From Lycorma delicatula (taxonomy: Eukaryota; Arthropoda; Insecta; Hemiptera; Fulgoridae): DNA of 64,000 bases. The DNA lies in the NCBI RefSeq assembly GCF_047948215.1, contig NC_134455.1, forward strand, positions 152,998,575 to 153,062,574, written 5' to 3'. The notes under the pieces were generated by a model. The model saw nothing but the letters and a program-made list of their open reading frames with translations, did no database searches and was not told the DNA's origin. Below are positions 11,073 to 21,745 of this stretch, in pieces. Within the stretch, counting starts at the first letter, position 1, and each line of letters starts with the position of its first letter. Made by a program: the position numbers and the translations under genes.

Positions 11073-13747
11073 GGTATACTACCAGAATGTTCGTGGCGTT
11101 AGAACCAAGATGGAGGATTGTTTTGAGGCGGTAGCAGATAACTACTATGACGTCGTTGCTTTTTCTGAGACCTGGCTTGGAGATACACATCTGGACAGGG
11201 ACCTGTTTCCACAGGAATACTTTGTCTTCAGGGCAGACAGGAAATATTTTCCTGGCGTTGTTGAGCGCGGCGGCGGAGTGTTACTGGCAGTAAAACGTAC
11301 CTTCCAGGTAGGTGGTACGTAGATATGACCTTGAATTAACCAACGAATGTGTTTGGGTCGAAATACGTCAAAAAGGTAGCCCTTCTCTGTTAATAGGAAC
11401 TCAATACTTTCCTCCCCAATTTGCTGCTATCTTGTTTAGGTCCTACTTGGAGGAACTTCAGAGTAAGGTTGAAGCGTTATCTAACAACTTTTTAATGATT
11501 GGCGATTTCAACTTGGCGGGTGTTAGTTGGCTGGACAGGTGCACCTCCAACGCCACATTCTATGGGAATCTAAAGGCTGCTGCTCTATTTGAATTTTTAG
11601 ATTTGATGTATTTGGAGCAAATTCGACAAAGTGATGGTAACACTTTAGACTTAGTCATCATGAATCTCCAGCGTCGTATCCTCGATGAACATTGTCTAGA
11701 GATACTAAATAAAGATAGATTTCACCCTCCGTTCTCGTTGTCTATTGATAATATAACATATTGTCGACAAGAGGTTAAGTCCTTTTTTTATTTTCCTGCA
11801 GGGGACTACTTGGGTCTCTACCACCAGTTCCGTTCGGAAAATTTTAACATAGATAATTTCGATAATATTGACGATGCTGTTGATGGACTGAATGAGACTT
11901 TAATGGAGTGTATTCAAGACAATATTCCACAAAGGCGACCAAAATTGAGGGGTTACCCAACTTAGTTCTCTAGAGATTTAATCTCAACACTTTTTGAGAA
12001 ACGAAAGGCCCATGCATCTCACAAAAAATATGGTCTTTCCATCTATTACGACGAATTTAAAAGGTTGAGAGCCAAATCGAAACGGTTGTTAAAACGCGAC
12101 AGGCAAAGACACGGCATTTTGATTGAAAGTTATTTAAGGTATCAACCTAAAAGATTTTGGAAGTACGTTCGTAACAATAGGACACCGGAAAATTCTGTTG
12201 CGGCTGTGATGGTGGATGATCGTTTATGTACTGATCCTCAAATTATCAGTCGAAAGATTGGTGAATACTTCCAGTCTGCTTGTCAACCTGCTGTTGCTGG
12301 GCAATATGTCGTCTCAGATGTTGATATGATGGAGCCATCCATTCCTGTTTTTTCGGCTGATGACGTCTCCAGAGCCATTAAACGTCTTAATGGAAAATCA
12401 GTAGCTGGGATCGATAACATACCACCTTTTATTATAAAAGGATTATCTGTTATTTTGTCTCCCATACTGGCCGATTTATTCAATTTAAGTTTGAGGATTG
12501 GGTATTTTCCCAGAACATGGAAAAAAGCTAGGGTTACCCCCATACCTAAAAAGGAGAATGATTCCAATATCAAGAACTTTCGTCCCATTTCTGTGTTAGG
12601 AGTGTTGCCGAAGGTATTTGAGATTTTGCTCTGTGAGGTCTTCCGATCATACATCGAACCTAATGTAGCTGTGGAGCAGCAAGGATTTTTATTGCGTAGG
12701 TCAACTACCTCGAACCTTTGTACCCTTCTGAATACCGTAGGTCCAGCAGTAGAAGGCCAGGGACAGATAGATGTAGTATACCTGGATTTCCAGAAAGCTT
12801 TCGATACGGTTCCACATAATCTTTTATTGAATAAAATGGAAAAAATGGGTTTTCCCGCTTCGTTGGTTAAGTGGACCGCTTCTTACCTTACGGACCGTTG
12901 CTTCAGAGTGCGTTTTGGTGGCTCCACGTCTGGTGAATTTCAAATTGGTTCTGGTGTTCCTCAAGGTTCGAACCTTGGTCCACTCCTTTTTTTGATTTTC
13001 ATCAACGACATTATGGAGCGTATTAGTTGTCCTGTTCTAATGTTTGCTGATGACATAAAGATCTATAGGAGGATTTCTTCGGATGCAGATCATCTGCTAC
13101 TGCAGAAAGCGTTGAACGAGGCTTCGTTGTGGTCTGTTGAGAACAGTCTTCCTTTGAATCTTGAAAAGACGAAGGTGATGACTTTCACAAGAAAGACGAA
13201 TTGGTCTCGTCATGTCTATTTCTTAGACAACTCTCGAATTGAGCGAGTTGAGGAGATAAAGGACCTAGGGGTTCTTTTTGACACGAAGCTTTCCTTTATA
13301 CGTCATATTGAGGCCATCACCTCATTGACAAGAAGAAATTTGGGTGTTGTGAGATGGCTTTGTCGTCGTTTTATATTAATAAGCACATGGCTATTGCTGT
13401 ATAAAACACTTGTTCGTCCTCTTGCTGAGTATTGTACGGTTATTTGGAACAGGGATCGTGGTTTCACTAACGATATGATTGAAAGCGTCCAGAAGAAACT
13501 GCTTTGGGCGTTGAGATGCAGGTTTCCTGGTCAATTTGATACCACTTCCTACGCTACTCAATGCGGAGATTTGAAGCTAGAGAAACTGGAAAATCGGCGA
13601 ACTGCTTTCGATTTGAAGTTTGCTGCAGATCTCCTCCATGGTACCATGCCGGAATGTCGTGAATTACAACTGTGGGTGCCATTTCGGAACATCAGGAGCT
13701 TTAGGCCCTACTTCATTAGAAGAGTTTCTGAGTGTCTCCAGCATTAA
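11062..13747 (+). pseudogene. CR1-group ORF2 (endonuclease-reverse transcriptase), two lesions
   Basis: From ATG 11062 the frame reads MGLKVYYQNVRGVRTK, the start of an APE-type endonuclease, continuing through FSETWLGD to about 11312. There a frameshift moves to the frame with LLIGTQYFPPQF, MIGDFNLAGVSW and ending HPPFSLSI. A TAG at 11963-11965 interrupts this frame, after which it continues unbroken to 13747. The last 560 codons hold the RT: FRPISVLGVLPKVFE, VYLDFQKAFDTVPH, GSGVPQGSNLGPLLF, the catalytic FADD near 13050, LEKTKVM, and a C-terminal thumb-like region. There is no RNase H. One frameshift and one nonsense codon suggest recent loss of function. The protein would nick target DNA and copy element RNA in place. 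Confidence 0.85.
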
Positions 13748-14376
13748 GATGCTTTGGTCTGGCAAATAGTTTCGCTGATCTATTAGATCTTTTTTCTCGT
13801 CCATCTATTGATGACATACATCGAGCAATAGTTGGTAACACTGACTAGGTTATGCTAGATGGTGTATATACATATATGTGTGTATGTATGTGTATATATA
13901 TATATGTATGTATATGTATGTGTGTGTGTATTTGTATCCATTTTCATTCTTATTTCAGTATCTAACTATTAACCTTTTCCTTTTAATTCACCTTCCGAAA
14001 CAATATTTTAACTTTATACTGGTAAAATAGTCTTATTCAGAATTAGTTTCTGCTTATAGAAATTATTTACTGTCCTGGTTTTATTCTTTTGTATTACTTT
14101 GTAATTCTTACTGTTTCAAATATATTATTATTAAATTATGTTCTGATTATGTATATTATAAATTCTGAATTGTATAAATACTAAATGGTTATTCTTTGTA
14201 ATTGTAGTTATTATTACTGGATAATGTCATAGATATCGGTTATTGTTATTAAAATTGTTTTGGGCCATTCTATTAATATTATTTTATAATTACGCACAGA
14301 CTCATAACTTACATTTATCAACATATATATGTAAATTTGCTATTGCTTTATAAGATGGTAAAGGCGATGGTCTGAT
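13748..14376 (+). other. 3' UTR of the CR1-group element
   Basis: AT-rich non-coding sequence after the ORF2 stop, with a TATG/TG microsatellite at 13862-13935. It leads into the conserved terminal unit that begins CTTGCCGCAAGTTCG and is repeated downstream. Confidence 0.6.
13862..13935. repeat. TATG/TG microsatellite
   Basis: Alternating purine-pyrimidine tract of TATG, TGTA and TA units within the LINE 3' UTR. Confidence 0.85.
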
Positions 14377-14685
14377 TTTCTTGCCGCAAGTTCGTTTCTT
14401 GAACGAAATTAATGTATTTTGTAAACTTTTGTAAATTGTGACTTAAACTTTAATTATTATTTCCATTGTTGTAAATTTATATTTTATTATTATTATTGTA
14501 TTCCAATATTTATGTATTTAAATATTGTATTTTCAATTTATATGTGAATTGTTAGTTATAACTTTTTTAAAGATATTGTAACTATTGTATATATTTTTAT
14601 GTAATACTGCGCAACATGAAGGCATTGGAAAGCTGTTCTGTTGCACAAAACAAAATAAATAAATAAACTATTATTATTATTACTT

Positions 14686-14976
14686 CTTGCCGCAAGTTCG
14701 TTTCTTGAACGAAATTAATGTATTTTTGTAAACTTTTTGTAAATAGTGACTTAAACATTAATTACTATTTCCAATGTTGTAAATTTATAATTTATTTTTA
14801 TTATTGTATACTGATATTTATGTATTTAAATATTGTATTTTCAACTTATATATGAATTGTTACTTATAACTGTTTATAGATATTGTAACTATTGTATATA
14901 TTTTCATGTAATACTGTGCAACATATGAAGGCGTTGTAAAGCTGTTCTGTTGCACAAAAAACAAAATAAATAAATT
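14686..14976 (+). mobile_element. Second copy of the CR1-group 3' UTR
   Basis: This segment repeats the 290 bp before it (from about 14380: CTTGCCGCAAGTTCG, TTTCTTGAACGAA, through GCACAAAACAAAATAAATAA) with about a dozen differences and small indels. It sits 17 bp downstream, separated by an ATT tract. It is either an independent, severely 5'-truncated insertion of the same family or a tandem 3' UTR unit. Short inverted motifs (CTTGCCGCAAG and TTCGTTTCTTGAACGAA) may form the RT-recognised 3' stem-loops. Confidence 0.8.
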
Positions 14977-15659
14977 TTATAATATTAAATATTATATAAT
15001 AGCATTCAATAAAAGAAATATTTACATTAAAGTATTATATATATATATATAAAGTAATTTACTAATATTTTTTAAGAATCAATGGTTACAAATGAAAAAA
15101 ATTAATAAATATTCAAGTAAATAATTAAAAGTCATTAAATATTTATTGAGATATGATAATAATAATAATAATTATTATTATTATTATAGTCTTTGCATAG
15201 ATACAACATTACAGATAAACATGACACAATTAAAAATGCACATAATTCAGAAAACAAATTTAAATAATACACTTTAATAACAATAATAAAAATAATTATA
15301 AATTCAAAAACAACAAAAATAAAAATTAGAGTTTTTATTATGGTAATTATGGAGTAATAACTTTAATAAAATTTTATTTATATCTGCGTAGTAGTATTTC
15401 ACATTTACACCTTATCTCCTTCATCCAGTTACATTTGTATTATAATTTAATTAGAATTGCTGGTACTTATACAACACTATCAATATATAAATATATGTGC
15501 AGGTAAAAATAATCGCAAAAGAAATTTAAATCACTACCATACAATATTAACTTTTTTTTTTAATTATTAAAATATTTATTTATTTATACATAGAAACGGC
15601 TTTAATTTACATAATTTAACTATGGACAAGCAAAAGAGAGTCTGTGTAGTTCTGCAGTA
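14977..15659. other. AT-rich spacer
   Basis: Low-complexity AT DNA with a TA run near 15036-15052 and an (ATA)n/(ATT)n tract at 15157-15187. No coding signal. Confidence 0.6.
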
Positions 15660-15675
15660 ATCCAGTTTTATAGCT

Positions 15676-16815
15676 TTATGTGATTTTAATATCGCTTTTC
15701 ATACCGGAGTATAACCTTCTCAGTTCAAAAATAAAATTCTTCCTCGGTTGGAAAAAGTCTATTTTATCGTATTTGTTTACAGCAGTTAAAGTGCATCTCT
15801 CTGTGGGTGAAATAACTTGCGTAGAGAATACAAGAGGACAAAAAATTCTAATATTGCGTCCGGGTATTCGTAGCTGTATTTCGTTTTCCGTATGATTACA
15901 CCCGTGTAATGCTCTATGGAAAAACAGTAAATCAAAGTATTCTCTTCGCCAAACAAGAGATGGTAAATTATGAAGTGACTTATAGAAGAACACTGCTCCA
16001 ATCGGCATTGGTCACGTCTATAAAGAGAGATTTAAAGTCTCGCATTCTAAAATTATACGTGGGACGATTCGTAACATCATCATGAATGAATGAAAAATCA
16101 TATATGATTATAGAGAACGGAGGATGAAGTTTATTCGGGTGCACAACACCATACGAAGAAAGAGTTGATACAGTTACATTTGTCAATATAAGATCAGGGT
16201 TAGTTCCTTGTGCAGAGTTACGGTCATAAAATCCTAGGTTCAAAAAATCTACAAGATTGAAGATGTGCTTAGATCGACTTTCAGAATAGTAATTGCAACC
16301 AGAAAGAAAAATGACCACTCATGAAAGATCATTCAGACCACACCGGGGGTATTGAAGTCACCAGTTATTATTATGTCGTATTTCACGGAATCTATTTGTA
16401 AAATTAAATCATTAAAATGCTGTTCCAAAACAGATGGGTGCACAAATTGTGGAAAATAATGAACACTGAGTATTAGTTTTTGGATGCAGTTCTTGGTACC
16501 TCGATCCAGACCGACTTGGCAGTCATCTCCAGTCCTTGCATCGAACAAATTTAATATCGTCTTTAACAGCGATTAAAGTATCGCCGCCACAGTCAGCAAC
16601 GGAAGGTTCATAGTTTCTGTCTGAACGAAACACTTAATATGACTCCGGAAAGAAGTTATATTACTATGGACGTCCGACAGCCAAGTTTCAGTCAGTGCAA
16701 TGAAGTCGTAATCAGAAACGGTAAAAGCTGAGTAAACCTCGAATGACTTAGTACGTAGGCCACGAACATTTTGATACAGTATTGACACATTAGCCGTTAG
16801 TATTATTAGTACCAT
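15676..16815 (-). pseudogene. CR1-group ORF2 remnant: endonuclease fused to RT C-terminus
   Basis: Endonuclease motifs in order: ILYQNVRGLRTK, FIALTETWLSDVHS, ILSVHYFPQFV, DIIITGDFNTPGV, HPPFSIIIYD. They are spread over three frames (16573-16815, 16333-16548, 15980-16318). The sequence then jumps to the RT C-terminal block LLFFHRALHGCNH and FCPLVFSTQ, with no catalytic domain between. No product is expected. Confidence 0.7.
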
Positions 16816-17691
16816 CCTTCGCTGGTGAATTCGTAGTTGTGTTAGTTTTCAAGAGCCCAAAAAAGAGGAAAATTAAAATACCTTCTGACCAAATACTAGT
16901 ATTATTTATTTTGTTAAAGACCCGGCTATACACCTCAATGTGGAAAGAGTTGTAGGAAGAATACCGAGTTCGCAATTTGCTGCATTTAATGTAGTCGAGG
17001 TTCAGATCGCTGCAAAGATTCTCCACTTCGCCGACGATTACAGAAGTATTGAATCTAGTCACGAATAGGGCTTTTTTCTTCCGTGAATGTGAGGAGACCA
17101 AATTAATTTTGGTTTTCAAACTACCGGATTTGATTAGGTTTTTTTTTTTTTAGAGATTTCAACTGTAGAAACGACAGACTTGGAATGACCAGCACTACTT
17201 GAAGAAAAAGAATTCTCCCGTTTTTTCCAGCACTGATCCAGCGATGATAAACTGTTTCGTCATTGTCAGTTTTGTTTTGTTTTTGATGGATTTCTTCATC
17301 ATAAACAGTGGAAATTTCTATCTTCAAAACTTTTAAAATTTCAGCGAGTGCATTTTGAAGGGATGACTGTAGAACTCGTGATACAGAGTCATAATTAATA
17401 TTCCTGTGGTCTCGCTTCATTAATGCCAAATAAATCTGTTTCTGACTGTAAAAATTGTTCTTAATTTGGTACTTTGCCGTCAATAGAACTACTGTTCAAA
17501 CTATTGTTGCATTTAAAATTGTGCGTTTGATAATTTTGAGATTCATCTTTAGAAATCTTCAGACATTTCACATGGTAGCGGAAACAGTAACTGACACGCC
17601 GAAGATTCTTCTGCTTGCCATAAAACGGATGTTTGCAGAGGGAACAAGAGTCCGAACTGCCCGGCATGACGTGCACCTTAACAGTAACCAA
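16790..17691 (-). pseudogene. CR1-group ORF1 with PHD-like finger, broken
   Basis: The N-terminal piece (start at 17691) carries a Cys/His array: CSLCKHPFYG, CFRYHVKC and FKCNN. This is the spacing expected of the PHD-like finger found in ORF1 of CR1-type LINEs. A middle acidic and basic region is split by frameshifts (17121-17483). The C-terminal block KKKALFVTRFNTSV to NTNG ends at 16790. ORF1 overlaps the start of ORF2 (ATG at 16815) by 26 nt, as in the plus-strand copy where the overlap is 11 nt. Confidence 0.6.
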
Positions 17692-17725
17692 GGTGAACTA
17701 ATTGAAACTAAAAGACGGACGTCTT

Positions 17726-18603
17726 AGAATGCCTGCCTTACAACAAGATTTTTATAAAATTACAAATTAACTTAATGATAAAAAATATGAAAAAAATTAA
17801 AAATTTATAATTTTTCATTTTGAATAGTAGATCAAAATCAATCAGTGAACTAATTTATGATAAATCAGCTTTATAAGAGGAAAAAAATTACATATTTAAA
17901 TATTATTAATAAATGTTCATACATTAGATTCTGAAATAACAATAATTATATAATTAATCAAGCAACAATTAAAAACAGAAAAAGTGAGCGCTTATGGAAG
18001 CATCGCTAAACGTATAATTGTAATAACAATAATCTTAATTATAACCTAATATTAAAATAATAATTACTATAAAACAATAACAACAATGATGGTAAAATAA
18101 TAAGAGTTTAATTCGGAATACGTGATAATACAAAAAAATAATAATAATAAATAAATAAAGAACTATATGAAAAAGTAGAAGTATGAGATGGGGAGCAGGT
18201 GTTAGAAGCCTGTCTAGTGAAAAAAATTCTTCATGAAGGGACGTCTAACCTATAAACACGTGGTCGATTTGTAGGTTAGACACGTGGCCGCATGAAGCAA
18301 GGAAACGGAAATAAGGACGCACTTCCGAGGGAAGGCTGGTGCCGCTTATAATTATCAGGTGGTGAAAAAAACATTTGACAGCAAAAAATTAATAAAACAA
18401 GTGAAATGACTATTACTGGATGAGAAGAAGGTGCAAGAGGTGGCAATAAGAAACATATTAAATAAATAAAAAAAAGAAGATAAAAAGACGAAGCCATGTG
18501 GGACATGGACGTTGCAATCAAAACACATAAATCACAAAAAACCATATTACAACACCGAATATTACTTAAAAATGCTAACAAAACACATTCACAAGCACTA
18601 AGC
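17726..18603. other. AT-rich spacer with an imperfect inverted repeat
   Basis: No gene. TCTAACCTATAAACACGTGG at 18243-18262 is partly inverted just downstream (TGTAGGTTAGACACGTGG), forming an imperfect hairpin at about 18226-18300 flanked by CTTCATGAAG and GCATGAAGC. This may be a small foldback element. Confidence 0.4.
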
Positions 18604-18618
18604 ACAAAAAGAAGTACT

Positions 18619-18929
18619 TTTTTTCTTTCTTTCTTTTTCCTGTTTAGCCTCCGGTAACTACCGTTTAGATAATTCTTCAGAGGATGAATGAGGATGATAT
18701 GTATGAGTGTAAATGAAGTGTATGTAGTCTTTTACATTCTCAGTTCGACCATTCCTGAGATGTGTGGTTAATTGAAACCCAACCACCAAAGAACACCGGT
18801 ATCCACGATCTAGTATTCAAATCCGTGTATAAATAACTGGCTTTACTAGGACTTGAACGCTGGAACTCTTGACTTCCAAATCAGCTGATTTGGGAAGACG
18901 CATTAACCACTAGACCAACCAGGTGGGTT
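18619..18929 (-). mobile_element. Full-length tRNA-derived SINE with 15 bp target duplication
   Basis: On the minus strand the head carries an A-box-like TGGTCTAGTGGTTAA (18917-18903) and a B-box-like GTTCAAGTCC (18858-18849), i.e. an internal RNA polymerase III promoter of tRNA origin. A unique body and an AAAGAAAG tail ending at 18619 follow. The perfect repeat ACAAAAAGAAGTACT occurs at 18604-18618 and 18930-18944. Length is 311 bp. Other copies in the window: 7299-7467 (truncated) and about 36430-36660 (old). Transposition would depend on a LINE supplied in trans. Confidence 0.88.
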
Positions 18930-18944
18930 ACAAAAAGAAGTACT

Positions 18945-19029
18945 AAGCACTGAAAAAAACCACACTAAGTAGATAACTTTTCGGGAGCATCTCGAAGCGC
19001 TGTCTCATCACCAAAATAATAATAATAAT
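18945..19029. other. Spacer between SINE and I-like copy 3, with an AAT tract
   Basis: Contains the (AAT)n run at about 19016-19029 immediately before the 5' end of the I-like element. Confidence 0.5.
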
Positions 19030-20433
19030 GCCCTGAGGTAGATAATCCACTCGTCCGGAACACAACATCTACGTTCCACGTCCAGGGCGCCAACAGCTGT
19101 ACATGTAGCTGGCTAACGGGGCACAGAGTATTTTCCTCGGAATGCGTTCTTTTGTTTGACCTGTCTTCTACCTTCAGATCACTAAGATGGATTGGATTTT
19201 TTGGCCACCTACAGATCATGGACAATTAAATGACTTACACCAGACTTAGAGCTGGCGATATGGCGGCCAGGGTCGATGTTATTGCAGGTGTAACGGAGAC
19301 CCTTCCGTTGTCCACATGCCCCCTGCGATAGCAAGTATGTAGTGAAAGTGTCCATGTATGTCGGTGCATGGGAGCTCTGAAAGCTTCGGTGAGTAGGAGC
19401 CTGGAGTCGGTGTAAAGATTATGCATCCGCTCTCTGCCAGGACAAATGCCGATTCCACCGTATACCGGATCGGACCTCCAAGGTTAGTAGCCCTGGAGTG
19501 GGAGTGTACCCTGGCGGCTAGCCTTGCTACAGAAGGGATCAACTGTAATGGAACACCTTGAACAAACCAACGTGGCAGAGGTTGCACGTAAACACCCTCG
19601 TTTAGAAACATCCGATACACCAGAAGCGAAGAGGAAACACAGTAAGGAGTCTGATAAGATAAAGAAAGACACTGACAGAATTATAAAAGATTTTCGTAAA
19701 GTTCTGTTCAGCAACAATGCGCCCAAACGTAGGCATCTAGTGATAAAGAGAGAGAATGAAAACTTCCAGAAAGTCAGTCCATTCTTGATTGCTCGAGAAA
19801 TTACAAATTGAGCTGGTGGTTCTGTTAAAGAGATTCGTAAGACTTTTAACGGTTTGTACGTCGAAACCATGAATGATAATCAAAGCTTAAAGGTTCAAGC
19901 TATAGAGAAGATCGGTGAGTTCCTTGTGTCTGTTTAACCACACAGTACACTTAACTCATCGAAAGGAGTCGGTTTTTGCCGTGACCTTCTTAATTGCACG
20001 GAAGAGGAAATTGTAGAGGAGATGTCGAGTCAAGGAGTGACTCATTAACGCAGGTTAACCATGAGGAAAAATGGTAACGTTTTTCCTTCAGCATCACATG
20101 TATTAACCTTCAATCGACCTAATCTGCCTGAAAGAGTTCGTGCTGGAATTCATCGTCTGGATGTGCGCGCATTTATCCCGCAACCTAAGCGATGTTTCAA
20201 ATGTCAACTTTTGGACACACTGCAGTCAGATGTATAAAACAAGAAATCTGTGTGTGCGGATTTGAAATTCATGAAGGTGATCCGTGTGAAGATCCTCCTG
20301 TTTGTATTAACTGCAAAGGATATCATAACAGCCGGTCAAGAAACTGCCCTGTATATATATTGGAGACGGCAATTCAGGAAGTCAAGACGCTGCAGAAAAT
20401 AAGTTATCCTGAAGCGAGGAAAATCGTAAGTAA
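19030..20433 (+). mobile_element. I-like element copy 3, 5' part only
   Basis: It starts GCCCTGAGGTAGATAATCC right after an AAT tract. The 5' UTR is shared with copies 1 and 2 (for example GGAACACAACATCTACGTTCC), and ORF1 follows from 19548. The element is cut at 20433 by a 1.3 kb inverted-repeat element. No ORF2 was recognised beyond that, so the rest is deleted or was never copied. Confidence 0.8.
19548..20433 (+). pseudogene. I-like element copy 3 ORF1 (gag-like) with zinc knuckles
   Basis: ATG 19548 opens MEHLEQTNVAEVARKH, runs through TSDTPEAKRKHSKES to REITN and meets a TGA at about 19809-19811. The other copy has a Cys codon at that place. The frame continues recognisably (AGGSVKEIRKTFNGLYVET), with a second stop and a frameshift, to RDLLNCTEEEIVEEM and LTFNRPNLPERVRAGIHRL. 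Three zinc knuckles follow: CFKCQ with FGHTAVRC after a frameshift, CVCGFEIHEGDPC, and CINCKGYHNSRSRNC. Three CCHC-type knuckles are the usual gag layout of I-type LINEs. The frame ends where the inverted-repeat insertion begins. Confidence 0.75.
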
Positions 20434-21745
20434 AGAAAATATAAATTCAATATTACTAAAATCGGTCATAATCGGGTTGGCTAGCTCCCTATAATTTGCA
20501 TTTTAAGGAGTTGTCCTAAAATACTACAAAAACAAAATTATATTACTTTTAAGTAGAATCTAATGAAACACATTTTTCTCCCTTCCCGATAAAGATATCT
20601 AGGTGTTTTCACATTAACTCCTTTTCTGAAGCAAGATGTAACTAATAAAAGAGAAATACGAGTATAAAGTAATTTTTTTAGGTGGGAGGTGAATATTAAA
20701 TAAAAAGTTTTGATCTTCATAAAAAACTTCAACCTTTGTAAGAAATCCTTTTAGCTAAAGCGCCCCAGTAAAGTTTTGAAATTTTATTTCGTTCAAAACA
20801 ACTCCACCCCCTTTTTCCAATTTTTAAAAAATTGAATATTTTCTTTCCCCCCGAAGGTAGTATCTGTATACCAGAATTTTAACACCAAACACAGGTCAAT
20901 ATACGTACGTACCTACATACGCAAAATGTTTGTCTGGCCAAAAATAGAATTTTTTGAACTTGGGAACATTGGAAAAAAGTTATTTTGCAGATTATTTATA
21001 ATTTATTTAAACCATATTTTTTTGTCTTAAGGCACAAAAATTTGTAAAATACCAATCTTTTTAGATTTTTTTAGCGATCTATGTTCTTTCCCGTTATATC
21101 TGTATCTGCTGTAGCGCCATATATCGCTATAACTACGAAAGTAAAAATAATTTAAAAGTAACAGCAAACTGGATATCAAGAACCAAAATGGAGCAAAATT
21201 CTTTATTTTTATCGATAATCACATCGAAAAGCTTTTATTTTAGAGGAATAAAATAACAAATTAATTATTTTATAGAAAATGTTGGCGTATCGTTTAGTAG
21301 ATATAACGATAGGTTTTAATGAATAATTTGTTTTTATTTAGGTGAATCAGAGCTTGACTTTACTTAATCTAGCATCAAGCTTAAGTTAATATTTAGTGAA
21401 AAATTACTTATCTTGGATAAATTACTAATAACAAAAGCATTTAAACTTAAAACAAAATAATATAATTACAAAATTAAATACATTACAAAGAAAAACAGAG
21501 AACAAGTACATTTTATAATTACATTACATCTTTTTTCCTTATGTAAAACAAAAAAAAGTTCCATTCAACAAAAAAATTTAAGCTTCTTAAAATGTTAAAA
21601 AATATTTTTTTAAAACTTGCAAATAAAAAGAAAATATATAATAAATTATTACTAAAAAAGGAATAATTTTGCATGTAATGCAAATTATAGGGAGCTAGCC
21701 AACCCCAATTATGACCGATTTTATTAATATTGAATTTATATTTTC
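20434..21745. mobile_element. Non-autonomous element with 68 bp terminal inverted repeats
   Basis: The 68 bp at 20434-20501 are repeated inverted at 21677-21745 with about two substitutions and one indel. The core GGTTGGCTAGCTCCCTATAA is identical. Both outer edges are followed by TAAA (20430-20433 and 21746-21749), a possible 4 bp target duplication. The 1.17 kb interior is AT-rich and has no transposase frame. It interrupts the gag pseudogene of I-like copy 3, so it is younger than that copy. Confidence 0.7.

Larger units (their letters stand above)
10257..14668 (+). mobile_element. CR1-group (Jockey superfamily) LINE, nearly complete but 5'-truncated
   Basis: It encodes ORF1 (from 10278), ORF2 with endonuclease and reverse transcriptase but no RNase H, and a 3' UTR of about 0.9 kb ending GCACAAAACAAAATAAATAA. 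ORF1 starts without an in-frame ATG and lacks the N-terminal PHD-like finger present in the related copy at 17.46-17.69 kb, so the 5' end was lost on insertion. Only one frameshift and one nonsense codon were seen in ORF2, which makes this the youngest LINE in the window. ATT tracts flank both ends. The clade name is an inference from ORF order, the lack of RNase H and the QNVRG endonuclease start. Confidence 0.8.
15660..17725 (-). mobile_element. CR1-group LINE related to the 10.3 kb element, RT core deleted
   Basis: Minus-strand reading gives ORF1 (17691 to 16790), the endonuclease part of ORF2 (16815 to about 16000) and then only the last part of the RT region (16000 to 15676). It shares with the plus-strand element the ORF1 block KKKALFVTRFNTSV and YSSYNSF, the ORF2 start ILYQNVRGLRTK, and the endonuclease box ITGDFNTPGV. 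The endonuclease C-terminus (NADWSSVLL) runs straight into the RT C-terminal block (LPSLVWRREYFDLLFFHRAL). Roughly 450 RT residues, including the active site, are therefore missing. It is inactive. Confidence 0.75.

Noticed and set aside
12283..12654. 123-codon minus-strand open frame opposite the RT domain
   Set aside because: Antisense shadow of the reverse transcriptase coding region.
13862..13935. Telomere- or CRISPR-like short repeats
   Set aside because: Simple TATG/TG microsatellite with no spacers.
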